From assembly GCA_947467605.1 (NCBI GenBank), contig CANIII010000020.1, positions 1 to 64,000 of the forward strand: DNA of 64,000 nt, in the 5' to 3' direction. Positions 46,048-57,041 of this stretch are shown piece by piece. Source of the stretch: Acidobacteriota bacterium (GTDB lineage Bacteria; Acidobacteriota; Vicinamibacteria; Vicinamibacterales; SCN-69-37). The translations under genes were made by a program, and so were the position numbers. The notes below the pieces were generated by a model that had not been told where the DNA came from, ran no database searches, and saw nothing but the letters and a program-made list of their open reading frames with translations. Each line of letters opens with the position of its first letter. The first letter of the stretch is position 1.

Positions 46048-46629
46048 ATGCTGACGACACTCATTGTCTTGTCGCTGACGTTCGGCCTGCCCCTGAGTCC
46101 GGTGCAGGCACCTCAGGCTGCTGCCGTCTTCGAACAGGGCATGCCCTGGAGCGACTACGTCGCCAGCACGAAGCAGCAACACGACATCTGGGTGCGCAAC
46201 GCCGGCCGCGACGTGCCCGCCGCGCTGGTCGAGCGCCTCCGCAAGGCCAGCTCAGGCCTGCGATTGCTCGCGGTCGCCGAAGACTGGTGCACCGACTCGG
46301 TCAACAGCGTGCCCTATCTCGGCAGCCTCGCCACCAAAGCCGGCGTCGACCTCCGCATCGTCAATTCCGAAGTCGGCAAGTCGTTCATGGAGGCGCACCG
46401 CACGCCTGATGGTCGAGCCGCGACGCCGACGATTATCCTCATCAGAGACGGCAAGGAAGTAGCCGCGTGGTCCGAGCGACCGGTGTCCCTGCAGACATGG
46501 TTTCTGGAAATGGCCAACAAGATCGATTCGTCGGAACGCCAGCAGAGAAAGCTCAACTGGTATGACTGGAATCGCGGCGAAGATGCGCTGAAGGAACTCG
46601 TGGCGCTGGCAGAACAGACACAGAAGTGA
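46048..46629 (+). CDS. Thioredoxin-like protein with single active-site Cys
   Basis: A 193-aa exported thioredoxin-fold protein with a signal-like N-terminus (about residues 1-20) and the active-site region LLAVAEDWCTDSVNSVP. The motif is CTDS rather than CxxC, so there is no resolving Cys, and the cis-proline is in RAATPTIILIRDGKEVAAW. Monothiol members of this family may bind partner proteins or act in disulfide sorting; function is not known. It overlaps the ClpS gene by 4 nt. A GTG at 46042 is the alternative start. Confidence 0.72.
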   Translation: MLTTLIVLSLTFGLPLSPVQAPQAAAVFEQGMPWSDYVASTKQQHDIWVRNAGRDVPAALVERLRKASSGLRLLAVAEDWCTDSVNSVPYLGSLATKAGVDLRIVNSEVGKSFMEAHRTPDGRAATPTIILIRDGKEVAAWSERPVSLQTWFLEMANKIDSSERQQRKLNWYDWNRGEDALKELVALAEQTQK

Positions 46630-46943
46630 GCCACGCCGACCAACACACCGACGGTTCGGTCAAGGAACGCGTCACACCGAAGAAGCAGGAGCCGGAGCTC
46701 TACAAGGTCTTCCTGATCAACGATGACTACTCGACCATGGACTTCGTCATCGAAGTGCTCGAGACGGTCTTTCAGAAATCGCCCGCTGAGGCCTACCGCA
46801 TCATGATCCACGTGCACACGCAGGGTCAGGGACTGGCCGGCGTGTATCCATGGGAAGTGGCAGAGACGAAAGTCTCGACCGTGACGGAGATGGCGAAAGA
46901 CGCGGGATTCCCGCTCCGCGCGGTCATTGAAGGCAATACGTAA
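46626..46943 (+). CDS. clpS: ClpS, ATP-dependent Clp protease adaptor
   Basis: A 105-aa adaptor that brings N-end-rule substrates to ClpA. It has a flexible N-terminus (residues 1-25) and the family core YKVFLINDDYSTMDFVIEVLETVF with the substrate-pocket Asn-Asp-Asp, then HVHTQGQGLAGVYPWEVAETK, where the canonical binding-pocket His is present. GTG 46626 overlaps the previous stop by 4 nt. ClpA is encoded about 1.5 kb downstream, past an oppositely oriented 5'-nucleotidase gene. Confidence 0.95.
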   Translation: MSHADQHTDGSVKERVTPKKQEPELYKVFLINDDYSTMDFVIEVLETVFQKSPAEAYRIMIHVHTQGQGLAGVYPWEVAETKVSTVTEMAKDAGFPLRAVIEGNT

Positions 46944-48422
46944 CTACTTGTAGGTCGCTTTCAGTTCGTCGATCACCGCTCGGCGCACGTCGCGCAGGTC
47001 TTCCGGATCGTGCACACCAGGATTCGTGCGAGTGAGATAGCCAAGATTGGCTTCGCCGCCTGTGAGCAGGAAGTCTGAGATGCCCACAAGGTAGCGCTTC
47101 GCAGGATCGAGCGGCACGCCGTTGATGACCCAGCCGCTGCTGTTGCGCACCGTGCCATCACTCGTGTGCAGGAAGCCACCCGTGCCCTGATTGCCGAGCC
47201 CTTGATCCAGCACTTTCGCGAGGAACGCCCCGTCGAATGACACGCGCACCACTTTGCCGCCGAACGGGAGGACGCGAATGATGTCGTACTCGGTAATCGG
47301 TCCCGGCGTCAGCACGTCGTCAATCCGCACCGAACCGCCGTTGAAGATGCCGACCTCGGCCTTCGCTTCATGCCGCATGGCATTGGCGATAATCTGCGTC
47401 AGCTTGCCTTCGCGATTGCGAATGGTCGTCTCTCGACCGTCGAGCGGCTCAGTCAGCGTTGCCACAGAGGCTTCCGGTGCGAACCCGTCTCGGCGAAACG
47501 CGTCGAACGCCGTCGTGGTCCACTTCTTCACCAGAGCGTCAACTGACGGCAACGCCGTGACCTGATCGTCGATGATCTGGAGTCGCGCACTGACCGTCGG
47601 CCGGGCACCCGTGGCGCCGAACGACATCGACACAATGGCGAGCGAGCGCACGTTGGCGTCGGCCTTGATGATCGGCGTGAAGTGCTCGCCGCGTCGCAGC
47701 ATCCAGTTCTCATGCTCATGGCCGCCGAGAATCACGTCGATCTCCGGTACGGCAATCGCCAACTCGGCGTCGCCGGCAAGCGTGAGGTGCGTCAGCGCCA
47801 CGATGGCGTCGACCTTGCCCTTGAGCTGCGCCACCGCGGACTTTGCGCTGTCGATCGGCGGCAGATACTTCACCCACGGTTTCTGATTCGCATCGGTCAC
47901 GATGCCGATGACACCGATGCGCAGTGTGCGGCCCGATGCCGTCATCGGCACGATGTGCGTCGCCACGGTGTTGGCGAAGGGCTGTCCCTGTGCGTCGACG
48001 ACGTTGGTGACAACGATCTTGAACTTCGACTCGATCATGCGCGCAGCGAACGCCGCCGGTGAGATGTCGAACTCGTGATTGCCAAGTGTCGCCACCTGCA
48101 GACCCGTGGCGTTCAGCACATCGACCATTTGCCTGCCGGCGAGCGCCTCGCCATTCACGCGTGCCGTGCCCAGCGCGGACGGCGAGACGTAGTCACCGCC
48201 GAGCGTCACAAGCAGTGGCGCGTTGGTCCGCTTGAGCTGCGCGATCGAGGCGGCCACGCGCGCGAGACCGCCTGACTTGCCGCCTTCGACCGCGCCAATC
48301 TCATACACGTCATTGAAATGCGCAATCGTGATCACCGCACGTGTGGATGTCTGAGCGTTGAGGATGAGCGTCGACGTGAGTGCGAGAGACGCAAGCAGAG
48401 TGAGTCGGATCTTGAGCGTCAT
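46944..48422 (-). CDS. Exported 5'-nucleotidase / metallophosphoesterase (UshA-like)
   Basis: A 492-aa periplasmic nucleotide phosphatase with a signal peptide (about residues 1-23). The metallophosphatase domain has HFNDVYEIG, TLGGDYVSPSALG, LGNHEFD, ALTHLTLAGD and VILGGHEHENW; the C-terminal 5'-nucleotidase domain has EVGIFNGGSVRIDDV and the substrate-stacking ILPFGGK region. It hydrolyses nucleotides or UDP-sugars. ATG 48422 follows a -10-like TACAAT by 9 nt. Its stop abuts the ClpS stop with no gap. Confidence 0.92.
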   Translation of the reverse strand: MTLKIRLTLLASLALTSTLILNAQTSTRAVITIAHFNDVYEIGAVEGGKSGGLARVAASIAQLKRTNAPLLVTLGGDYVSPSALGTARVNGEALAGRQMVDVLNATGLQVATLGNHEFDISPAAFAARMIESKFKIVVTNVVDAQGQPFANTVATHIVPMTASGRTLRIGVIGIVTDANQKPWVKYLPPIDSAKSAVAQLKGKVDAIVALTHLTLAGDAELAIAVPEIDVILGGHEHENWMLRRGEHFTPIIKADANVRSLAIVSMSFGATGARPTVSARLQIIDDQVTALPSVDALVKKWTTTAFDAFRRDGFAPEASVATLTEPLDGRETTIRNREGKLTQIIANAMRHEAKAEVGIFNGGSVRIDDVLTPGPITEYDIIRVLPFGGKVVRVSFDGAFLAKVLDQGLGNQGTGGFLHTSDGTVRNSSGWVINGVPLDPAKRYLVGISDFLLTGGEANLGYLTRTNPGVHDPEDLRDVRRAVIDELKATYK

Positions 48423-48431
48423 GCAGTCATG

Positions 48432-48452
48432 ATTGTAATCCTGCATTAGGAT
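48432..48452. promoter_or_regulatory. Divergent -10 elements between 5'-nucleotidase and clpA
   Basis: TACAAT on the minus strand (48437-48432) lies 9 nt before the ATG at 48422. TAGGAT on the plus strand (48447-48452) lies 6 nt before the clpA ATG at 48459. Both genes would be nearly leaderless. Confidence 0.45.
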
Positions 48453-48458
48453 GGAAGA

Positions 48459-50741
48459 ATGTTCTCCGCCTCACTCGAGATTGTGCTGACTGTGTCGTAT
48501 CGCGAGGCCGTGTCACGGGGGCACGCCTATCTCACGCTCGAACACTTGCTCTACGCGCTCGCGCACGATCAGGAAGGCGAGCAGATTCTCACGGCCTGCG
48601 GTGCGAATCTCGCGGACCTGCGCGAGGCGTTGCAGGACTATCTCGAATCGTCGATCGAGCGCGTGAAGCGCGGCAACGAGCGCGAGCCTGAACAGACGAC
48701 CGCGTTTCAGCGCGTGCTGCAAACGGCGGTCCTGCATGTGCAGAGCGCTGGCCGTCAGGAAGTGAAGTCGGGCGACATTCTCGCGGCGATCCTTCAGCAG
48801 CCGAAGTCACACGCGGCCAAGCTTCTCGACGCGCAGCACATCACGCGCCTCGACATCCTCGAATACATCTCGCACGGCGTGAGCAAACTGCCGTCGGCCG
48901 GATCCCCGGATCCTGCGGATGGTCCGGCCACAGCGGGTCGCGGCGACGAAGGCCGGGCGACGCAGAAAGATCCGCTTGCCGCCTACTGCGTGAACCTCAG
49001 CGACAAGGCGCGCGAAGGCAAGCTCGATCCACTCGTCGGCCGCGCCGCAGAACTGAAGCGCACGATCGAGGTGCTCTGCCGTCGCCGCAAGAACAATCCT
49101 GTCTTCGTCGGCGATGCCGGCGTGGGCAAGACCGCGATGGCCGAGGGCCTCGCCGCTCGGCTGATCCAGGACGACGCTCCTGAGCCGCTCAAAGACGCCG
49201 AGGTCTACTCGCTCGACACCACCGCGCTGCTCGCGGGCACACGATTCCGCGGCGACTTCGAAGAGCGTTTCAAGAGCGTGGTCAAGGCGCTTGCCGCCAA
49301 ACCAAAACCGATCCTGTTCATTGACGAGATTCACTCCACGGTAGGTGCCGGCGCCACCACGGGCGGCACCATGGACCTGGCCACGTTGATCAAGCCGATC
49401 CTGACCGCGGGCGAATTGCGCGTCATCGGCTCGACGACCTTCGACGAATACAAGCACATCGAAAAAGACCGCGCGCTTGCGCGTCGACTGCAGCGCATCG
49501 CGATCGACGAGCCGTCCATTGCCGAGGCGACGCAGATCCTCGGTGGTCTGCGCAGCCGCTATCAGGATCATCATCAAGTCACGTACACCGACGCCGCACT
49601 TGAAGCCGCGGCGAAGCTCGCGTCACGCCACCTGCGCGAGGGTCGACTGCCCGACAGCGCGATCGACGTGATCGATGAAGCCGGCGCGGTCGCGCGGCTC
49701 GCATCAACCAGCGGCGTCGTGCCCGTGGTGGATGCGGCCGAGGTCGAGGTGGTGATCGCCAAGATCGCGCGGATCCCGGAACGGCAGGCCACGGCATCAG
49801 ACCGCGAGCGATTGCGCGGCCTCGAAGACTCCCTCAAGCGCGTCGTCTTTGGCCAGGAAGAGGCCGTTCGTGCCGTCGCGCAGTCGATCAAGCGGTCGCG
49901 TGCAGGCCTCGGCAGCCCCGAGCGGCCGTCTGGCTGCTTCCTGTTTACCGGGCCCACAGGCGTCGGCAAGACAGAGCTCGCCAAGCAGTTGGCGCTGCAG
50001 CTCGGCAACGAGTTCATTCGCTTCGACATGTCGGAATACATGGAGAAGCATGCGGTGGCTCGCCTCATCGGCGCGCCACCAGGCTACGTCGGCTTCGAGC
50101 AGGGTGGTCAGCTCGTCGACGCCGTCCGCACGCATCCCTACTGCGTCGTGCTCCTCGATGAGATCGAGAAGGCGCATCCCGACATCTTCAACATACTGCT
50201 CCAGGTGATGGATCACGCGACGCTCACCGACAACAGCGGACGCAAGGCGGACTTCCGCAACGCGGTGCTGATCATGACGTCCAACGCCGGCTCGCGCGAG
50301 ATGAGCGCCAAGACGATGGGGTTCAAGGACAGCGCCGGCGGTAAGGCCGGCCAGTCGAAGGCGGCAATCGAGCGGATGTTCAGCCCCGAGTTCCGCAATC
50401 GTCTCGACGCCATCGTGACATTTGGCACGCTGTCACCGGCAGTGATGGAGACCATTGTCGAGAAGTTCATTCTGCAGCTCGAAGCGCAGTTGTCTGAGAA
50501 ACACGTCGCGATCACGCTCACGCCTGCGGCGCGCGCGTGGCTGGCAACGAAGGGCTACGACCCGAGCTTTGGCGCTCGTCCGCTCAGCCGAGTCATCCAG
50601 CGCGAGGTGCGCGACCCGCTCACCGACGAGATCCTCTTCGGCAAGTTGGAACACGGCGGTACGGTGACGATCGACATGGTAGATGACAAGCTGACGTTTG
50701 CGTGCGAAGCCAAGGCGCCGGCGGAGGCCAGCCATGTCTGA
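48459..50741 (+). CDS. clpA: ClpA, AAA+ ATPase of the Clp protease
   Basis: A 760-aa unfoldase. The N-domain (about residues 1-145) has the Clp repeat [21 protein letters not shown]. The D1 AAA domain has Walker [16 protein letters not shown] and Walker [11 protein letters not shown]2 has [15 protein letters not shown] and [13 protein letters not shown]. The second domain also carries the GYVGFEQGG pore-1/2 region and SNAGSREM. There is no M-domain coiled coil of ClpB type, so it is ClpA. It pairs with ClpS and, presumably, ClpP elsewhere. The stop overlaps the grpE start by 8 nt. Confidence 0.95.
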   Translation: MFSASLEIVLTVSYREAVSRGHAYLTLEHLLYALAHDQEGEQILTACGANLADLREALQDYLESSIERVKRGNEREPEQTTAFQRVLQTAVLHVQSAGRQEVKSGDILAAILQQPKSHAAKLLDAQHITRLDILEYISHGVSKLPSAGSPDPADGPATAGRGDEGRATQKDPLAAYCVNLSDKAREGKLDPLVGRAAELKRTIEVLCRRRKNNPVFVGDAGVGKTAMAEGLAARLIQDDAPEPLKDAEVYSLDTTALLAGTRFRGDFEERFKSVVKALAAKPKPILFIDEIHSTVGAGATTGGTMDLATLIKPILTAGELRVIGSTTFDEYKHIEKDRALARRLQRIAIDEPSIAEATQILGGLRSRYQDHHQVTYTDAALEAAAKLASRHLREGRLPDSAIDVIDEAGAVARLASTSGVVPVVDAAEVEVVIAKIARIPERQATASDRERLRGLEDSLKRVVFGQEEAVRAVAQSIKRSRAGLGSPERPSGCFLFTGPTGVGKTELAKQLALQLGNEFIRFDMSEYMEKHAVARLIGAPPGYVGFEQGGQLVDAVRTHPYCVVLLDEIEKAHPDIFNILLQVMDHATLTDNSGRKADFRNAVLIMTSNAGSREMSAKTMGFKDSAGGKAGQSKAAIERMFSPEFRNRLDAIVTFGTLSPAVMETIVEKFILQLEAQLSEKHVAITLTPAARAWLATKGYDPSFGARPLSRVIQREVRDPLTDEILFGKLEHGGTVTIDMVDDKLTFACEAKAPAEASHV

Positions 50742-51291
50742 GATGAAAGTGAACGATCGCCGCTGGTGGGCGAAGGAACAGACCGACACAGGTGAGCCGG
50801 TCGCCGAAGAACCGAAGCTGAAGCCCGCCTACGTCGAAGAACTCGAACAGAAAGTGGCCGCGAAGGATCAGGAGATCCAGCGCCTGATCGCGTTGAATCG
50901 ATCGGCGACCACGGAGTTCGACGATGCCCGCGCGCGCCTGCGAAAGGAACTCTCGAAAGACGTTGAGCGCGGCCGACGATCGATGCTTGTGTCGTTTCTC
51001 GAAGTGCTCGACAACCTCGACCGCGCACTGGAGGCCGCAGGGAACAAGGCCGATCCATTCGTTCAGGGCGTCTCGATCGTGCGCCAGCAATTCCTGTCAA
51101 CGCTTGAGGGCATGGGCGTGAAGCGCGTCGATCCGATCGGCCAGACATTCGATCCGGCGATTCACGAAGCCGTGTCGAGCGTGCCATCGCCAGCAGGCAC
51201 CGCGCCCAACACCGTCATCGGCGTCATTCGGCCCGGCTATGTGATGGGCGACGACGTGATTCGGCCGGCGGCGGTCGCGGTCAGCACGTAA
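50734..51291 (+). CDS. grpE: GrpE-like nucleotide exchange factor
   Basis: A 185-aa protein of the GrpE family, which releases ADP from DnaK. The N-terminal half is a long coiled-coil helix (about residues 30-90, with YVEELEQKVAAKDQEIQRL); the C-terminal beta domain has FLEVLDNLDRALEAAG, the core FVQGVSIVRQQFLSTLEGMGVKRV and FDPAIHEAVS. The ribosome site ggagg lies 7 nt before ATG 50734. It overlaps clpA by 8 nt rather than neighbouring dnaK or hrcA, an uncommon arrangement, so it may be an additional GrpE. Confidence 0.9.
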   Translation: MSEMKVNDRRWWAKEQTDTGEPVAEEPKLKPAYVEELEQKVAAKDQEIQRLIALNRSATTEFDDARARLRKELSKDVERGRRSMLVSFLEVLDNLDRALEAAGNKADPFVQGVSIVRQQFLSTLEGMGVKRVDPIGQTFDPAIHEAVSSVPSPAGTAPNTVIGVIRPGYVMGDDVIRPAAVAVST

Positions 51292-51308
51292 GGTTCCCCG
51301 GATCTTCC

Positions 51309-53249
<1,941 letters not shown>

Positions 53250-53256
53250 GTGGACA

Positions 53257-53288
53257 ATTCTAAATACATTTTACCGCCCACGTATAGT
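53257..53288. promoter_or_regulatory. Divergent -10 elements between speA and the kinase
   Basis: TAGAAT on the minus strand (53262-53257) precedes the speA GTG by 7 nt. TATAGT on the plus strand (53283-53288) precedes the kinase ATG at 53295 by 6 nt, favouring that ATG over the GTG at 53250. Confidence 0.5.
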
Positions 53289-53294
53289 GGCAAG

Positions 53295-54398
53295 ATGCGT
53301 TTTCGCGCGCGCACCGCGATTCTCATTCTCGTCGTCGCCGCCGTTGCGTCGGTGTTTTCGACGTCGATCGCCTATCAAACCGTGCGAAATGACGGCCGGA
53401 TGCCGGACGCCGTTGCGCTGGCTGTGCTCAATTCTTCTTTTTGGTTCGGTTGGGCGGCGCTCGCGCTGCCGCTCACGGCGTTGTCGGCGCGCTGGCGGAT
53501 TGATCGCACGCCGCGAATCGCCATTCCGCTCCACATTTTGGCGGCGCTCGCGGCTGGCGCGCTCCATGTGTGCCTGCAGACGACGACCCAGTCGGCGTTG
53601 TTTGTGAGGTCCATGTGGCTGAAGGGCGACGGCAGCGGTGTGCTGGCGGCGTTTGCGGACCGCTGGGCGGTGGCGTTTCCCGCGCAGTTGCTGCAACTGA
53701 TCGACTGGGAACTCCTGGCCGGGATGGGCGCAGTGGCGCTGGCGCACGCGGTGTTTTACTACCGTGAGATGCAGCAGCGGGCGTTGCGCGAGGCGCAGCT
53801 GGAGACGCGGCTCGTGGAAGCGCAGCTCACGGCGCTGCAGCATCAGTTACAGCCACATTTTCTGTTTAACACGCTGCACGCCATCTCGGCGCTGATGCAT
53901 CGGGATGTGAATCTCGCGGACAAAGTGCTCGTGCGGCTCAGCGATCTGCTCCGGATCACGCTCGAATCGGGCGGCGAGAAGGAAGTGCGGCTTTCGCGCG
54001 AGCTCGACTTCATTCGGAGTTATTTGGAGATTGAGCAGACGCGGATCGGGGACCGGTTGACGATCGACATCAACATCGACGCCAACACGCTCGACCTCTG
54101 GGTGCCGACGCTGATCCTGCAACCGCTTGTGGAAAACGCCGTGAAATACGGCGTGGCGCCGCATGTGGGTCCCGGCAGAATCGAGATTGGCGCGTCGCGG
54201 CGAGCGGGGCTCCTCACATTAACGGTGTCTGACAACGGTCCGGGACCGGTGACCGTGGAGCGGGTGCGACCAGGGGGAATCGGCCTGACGAACACGCGAG
54301 GACGCCTGTTACATCACTACGGCGACCGCGGCGAACTGAAGATCGAGCGTCGCCCGGACGGGTTCACGGCGCAGATTACTTTTCCGTGCCGGAACTGA
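53295..54398 (+). CDS. LytS/YehU-family sensor histidine kinase
   Basis: A 367-aa kinase with four predicted helices in residues about 5-135 as the sensor part. The His_kinase domain has the phosphoacceptor H188 in LQPHFLFNTLHAISALMHR, the family signature, and the ATP-binding domain has ILQPLVENAVKYGV (N box) and SDNGPGP, IGLTNTRGRL (G boxes). Its partner is the LytTR response regulator at 58383, now 3984 nt away. The C-terminal peptide CRN-stop recurs as a remnant just before the regulator. A GTG at 53250 could add 15 residues. Confidence 0.9.
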   Translation: MRFRARTAILILVVAAVASVFSTSIAYQTVRNDGRMPDAVALAVLNSSFWFGWAALALPLTALSARWRIDRTPRIAIPLHILAALAAGALHVCLQTTTQSALFVRSMWLKGDGSGVLAAFADRWAVAFPAQLLQLIDWELLAGMGAVALAHAVFYYREMQQRALREAQLETRLVEAQLTALQHQLQPHFLFNTLHAISALMHRDVNLADKVLVRLSDLLRITLESGGEKEVRLSRELDFIRSYLEIEQTRIGDRLTIDINIDANTLDLWVPTLILQPLVENAVKYGVAPHVGPGRIEIGASRRAGLLTLTVSDNGPGPVTVERVRPGGIGLTNTRGRLLHHYGDRGELKIERRPDGFTAQITFPCRN

Positions 54399-54404
54399 AC
54401 GGTC
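54381..54404 (+). repeat. Left copy of the kinase 3'-end duplication
   Basis: Its 24 bases match 58301-58324 at 22 positions; the exact 15-mer gtgccggaactgaac is at 54386-54400. Similarity weakens but continues about 60 nt downstream, where both flanks share ccccgt, an aaygac block and gggagt in order. It contains the kinase stop codon and marks the left edge of the insert. Confidence 0.8.
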
Positions 54405-54503
54405 GCGGAATGCTGTTGCAGCGACAAGCGCTCCCCCGTAATGACAAAGGGAGTAGCCACTTTTGAAAACCGCTGCCTGAAGTATGGCGGTCAAGCGGTC
54501 CAC

Positions 54504-54995
54504 TTATCCGCCCGCTAGTTTCATCGCTTTTTCGATTGGCTTGCCGAACCGGGCGGTGGATGCAACTCCAGTGAGGCGCTCGGCAATTTGAACCTGGCCA
54601 TCCTTCAAGCGGCGTCCAACCAGGAACGCCGGAGTTCCGTTGATTCCGAGACTCTGCGCAGCCTTGGAATCGATCATTTGAGCAGTTTGGCCGGATTGCG
54701 TGCATGAGTTATAAGAATCCGCATCGAGCGGAAGGGATCTGGCTAGGCGATCGATCGTTAACTGACTGAGGTCTTTTTGGTGTTCGAATAGCTTGTCGTG
54801 CATCTGCCAAAAGAGTCCCTGCTTCCCTGCGCATTCGGCGGCCTTCGCAGCGGGAACCGCAAGTGGGTGTATCTCAAGCGGAAAATGCCGGAACGCGATT
54901 TGGACCTTTCCCTGAGAGATATAGTCGCGTTCAATCCTTTCTAGCCTCGACGCGAAGAACTCCACTGCGTATTGCGAGCACTCGCGGGCTGGCAA
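54504..54995 (-). CDS. DsbA-like thiol oxidoreductase domain, N-terminally short
   Basis: A 163-aa frame with the DSBA/thioredoxin_4 fold: DYISQGKVQIAFRHFPLEIHPLAVPAA, AAECAGKQGLFWQMHDKLFEHQ and the cis-Pro region NGTPAFLVGRRLKDGQV are clear. The expected start (EFSDFxCPxC) is missing: the first aligned stretch reads PARECSQYAVEFF, where the first catalytic Cys would be Ala and only one Cys remains. No signal peptide is visible. It starts at a TTG and overlaps the large secreted protein gene by 65 nt. It may be a 5'-truncated or frameshifted gene, or a monothiol variant. GC is lower than in the surroundings. Confidence 0.65.
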   Translation of the reverse strand: MPARECSQYAVEFFASRLERIERDYISQGKVQIAFRHFPLEIHPLAVPAAKAAECAGKQGLFWQMHDKLFEHQKDLSQLTIDRLARSLPLDADSYNSCTQSGQTAQMIDSKAAQSLGINGTPAFLVGRRLKDGQVQIAERLTGVASTARFGKPIEKAMKLAGG

Positions 54996-57015
54996 ATGTG
55001 ATCCCTTCAGAGAACTCGACTTGATCGACGGATGGGAACTGATTGATCACCATGACGGTTCCGCGATCTGGCGATGAGGAGGCGCGCTGAGGACCGAACG
55101 TGCTCACGGCGACTGGGCACTGGTTAGATTTCCACCTAATGAATCCAAGAAGGAATGGCTCAGAAGGGTTGGCCAGCTCTACCTCGATCGTTGTGCCTCG
55201 CTCTAAGCCCAACGTCATTCGATCCGATGACGGAGCGAGCACGCATGTCGGTACAAACCCAGGCGCGCTTACAACAAGCCGTGCTCCAGGACTGACGCCG
55301 GCCATCGAAAACAGGCCTGGCTCAGGATTTGGCACTACATTGGCTCCTGTAACAACCGCACTAGTCACAGGACGTCTGGCGTCGTCTTCAATCAGCAATT
55401 CCGCCCGGTTCTCTGCAAGGTTAAGAACCAATGACGTTTCCGAATGGTCCGCGGTGAAGGAGAAACCCCGTGTCTCCGACACCTTGCCCCGAAATCCGCC
55501 GTCAACGCTGCGCTGAGATGCCTTGACGCGAAACTGCTCTAGTGCGAGACCAGGGAGGATGAGTGGCAACTTGTCGGATCGACCAAGAGTCAGGTTTGTT
55601 TGAATCAGGGTGCCCGCCGCTGGCTTGCCGCTCAATTGAGTGAGCGTAACAGCGACATCCGATGTCCGGTCCCAGCCTGACAGATCAAGACTGAGTGTGC
55701 CCCCAATTGCGGACCAATCGAAGTTGTTGAGACCTCGCACAAAGTGTTCGATCTTTGCCTGGCCCATGGACAATTTTTGCCCTCGACTCAGAGTAATTCT
55801 GTAGTCGCCTTCTGCGGGTAGGTGGGCGACATAGCTACCATCAGTGCCCACTAGGGCAGTGGCAACCGGCGCAGCAAATGCGTTCGAAGCGCCTTTCGAG
55901 AATTGGATGAGTTGGCCAGAAAATGGGCGGTCGTTTAGCTTGATTCGCCCTGTTACCGTTACCTCCGTCGCGGCAATATCTACCAACGTCGCGCGTTGTT
56001 GAAGGATGTCGAAATCACGAGAAACAAACTCGGATGCTCCGCTGCCGAGAGCGATTTGATAGTGCCCGGGCTTCAGTCCCTCAATCCGCTGGTCGCATTG
56101 TCGCTCATGTGGCCTTCGAAGAATCTCGATCGTAGTGGTGTTTGGCGCTTTGCCTTCAACGCTCCTGACGCGAAGATCATCAGTCGAACCGCAGGCTGCG
56201 GCGTCCGCGAGAATTTCAACGGCCCCAACGGCTTGCACAGGCAACCCGATTATGTTGGACTTCTGATCGTCGACTTTGAACGAGCGGATGCTATTGGAGA
56301 CCCCGCCATCGTATCGAAGCCGTCCCTGATAGATTCCAGGCCGGAGTCCTGGAATCGACGCGAGCCCGTTCTTGAATGCGGCCTCATAGGATGCTGTCTT
56401 TCCAGCAAACAGCTGAAGCGATCTTGGCAGGAATGGCTCGGGCCGCAGCACCACTGCGACTTCACCTCCCGGCGGGGTCGCGGGAAGTTTCCAGACTCCG
56501 GAACTGAGTTCAGCGCTTGTAACGGTAACCGGAGAGAAACCGGCAACGCTGAAGGTCATCAGGCGCTGAAGAGACTGAGACACTGACAAGTCGACAAGGC
56601 CAGACATCTCCAGAAGTCGTGTGGCCAGGACGACGCGATTTAGGTCCGCGCCGAGTTCCGACCACTCGACGCTCACTCGACTGGGCCAGTCCGCTGAAAC
56701 CCGGACCGTGCGGGCCGGCACTGCAGGGAGTTTTCCGGTCCGGCAAAGAGTGGAGACGGAGACATCAATCGGTTCCCAACCGACCCCATCACACCGAACG
56801 ATCTGGTCGGTCGCAGCTGAGCACGAAACCTCAACGACGCCCGGTCGTGCAACCAACTCAAGATCAGGAGTACTTCGCTGTACCGAGCACTGCATTCCGT
56901 TGGGTTGTGCTATCTGACGGAGGTCTGGGCTCTGAGGCTCAGACCTCCGTGCGCCGGTCTCGATAGGAGCGAAAGCCGCGACGAAAATGAAAATGCGAAG
57001 CAGGATCTTCAGCAT
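54931..57015 (-). CDS. Large secreted protein with repeated beta-sandwich domains
   Basis: A 694-aa protein with a signal peptide (residues about 1-21) and a strong ribosome site (aggag) before ATG 57015. The mature part appears all-beta, with several carboxypeptidase-regulatory-like or Ig-like stretches, for example GLRPGIYQGRLRYDGG, VTVTGRIKLNDRPFSGQLI and YVAHLPAEGDYRITL. About six to eight cysteines are scattered. No enzyme motif was found. It lies 26 nt after the Cys-rich gene in the same orientation and overlaps the DsbA-like frame. Sampled base composition is lower in GC than the flanking genes (one counted 60-nt line 45 percent, another 60). The function is unknown. Confidence 0.7.
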   Translation of the reverse strand: MLKILLRIFIFVAAFAPIETGARRSEPQSPDLRQIAQPNGMQCSVQRSTPDLELVARPGVVEVSCSAATDQIVRCDGVGWEPIDVSVSTLCRTGKLPAVPARTVRVSADWPSRVSVEWSELGADLNRVVLATRLLEMSGLVDLSVSQSLQRLMTFSVAGFSPVTVTSAELSSGVWKLPATPPGGEVAVVLRPEPFLPRSLQLFAGKTASYEAAFKNGLASIPGLRPGIYQGRLRYDGGVSNSIRSFKVDDQKSNIIGLPVQAVGAVEILADAAACGSTDDLRVRSVEGKAPNTTTIEILRRPHERQCDQRIEGLKPGHYQIALGSGASEFVSRDFDILQQRATLVDIAATEVTVTGRIKLNDRPFSGQLIQFSKGASNAFAAPVATALVGTDGSYVAHLPAEGDYRITLSRGQKLSMGQAKIEHFVRGLNNFDWSAIGGTLSLDLSGWDRTSDVAVTLTQLSGKPAAGTLIQTNLTLGRSDKLPLILPGLALEQFRVKASQRSVDGGFRGKVSETRGFSFTADHSETSLVLNLAENRAELLIEDDARRPVTSAVVTGANVVPNPEPGLFSMAGVSPGARLVVSAPGFVPTCVLAPSSDRMTLGLERGTTIEVELANPSEPFLLGFIRWKSNQCPVAVSTFGPQRASSSPDRGTVMVINQFPSVDQVEFSEGITFASPRVLAIRSGVLRVEARKD

Positions 57016-57041
57016 CTTGGCTCCTGGCGTTCAATCTAGAC

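Noticed and set aside
53250..53294. GTG at 53250 as kinase start
   Set aside because: It would place the start upstream of the -10-like TATAGT and directly abut the speA GTG; the ATG at 53295 fits the promoter and the membrane start better.
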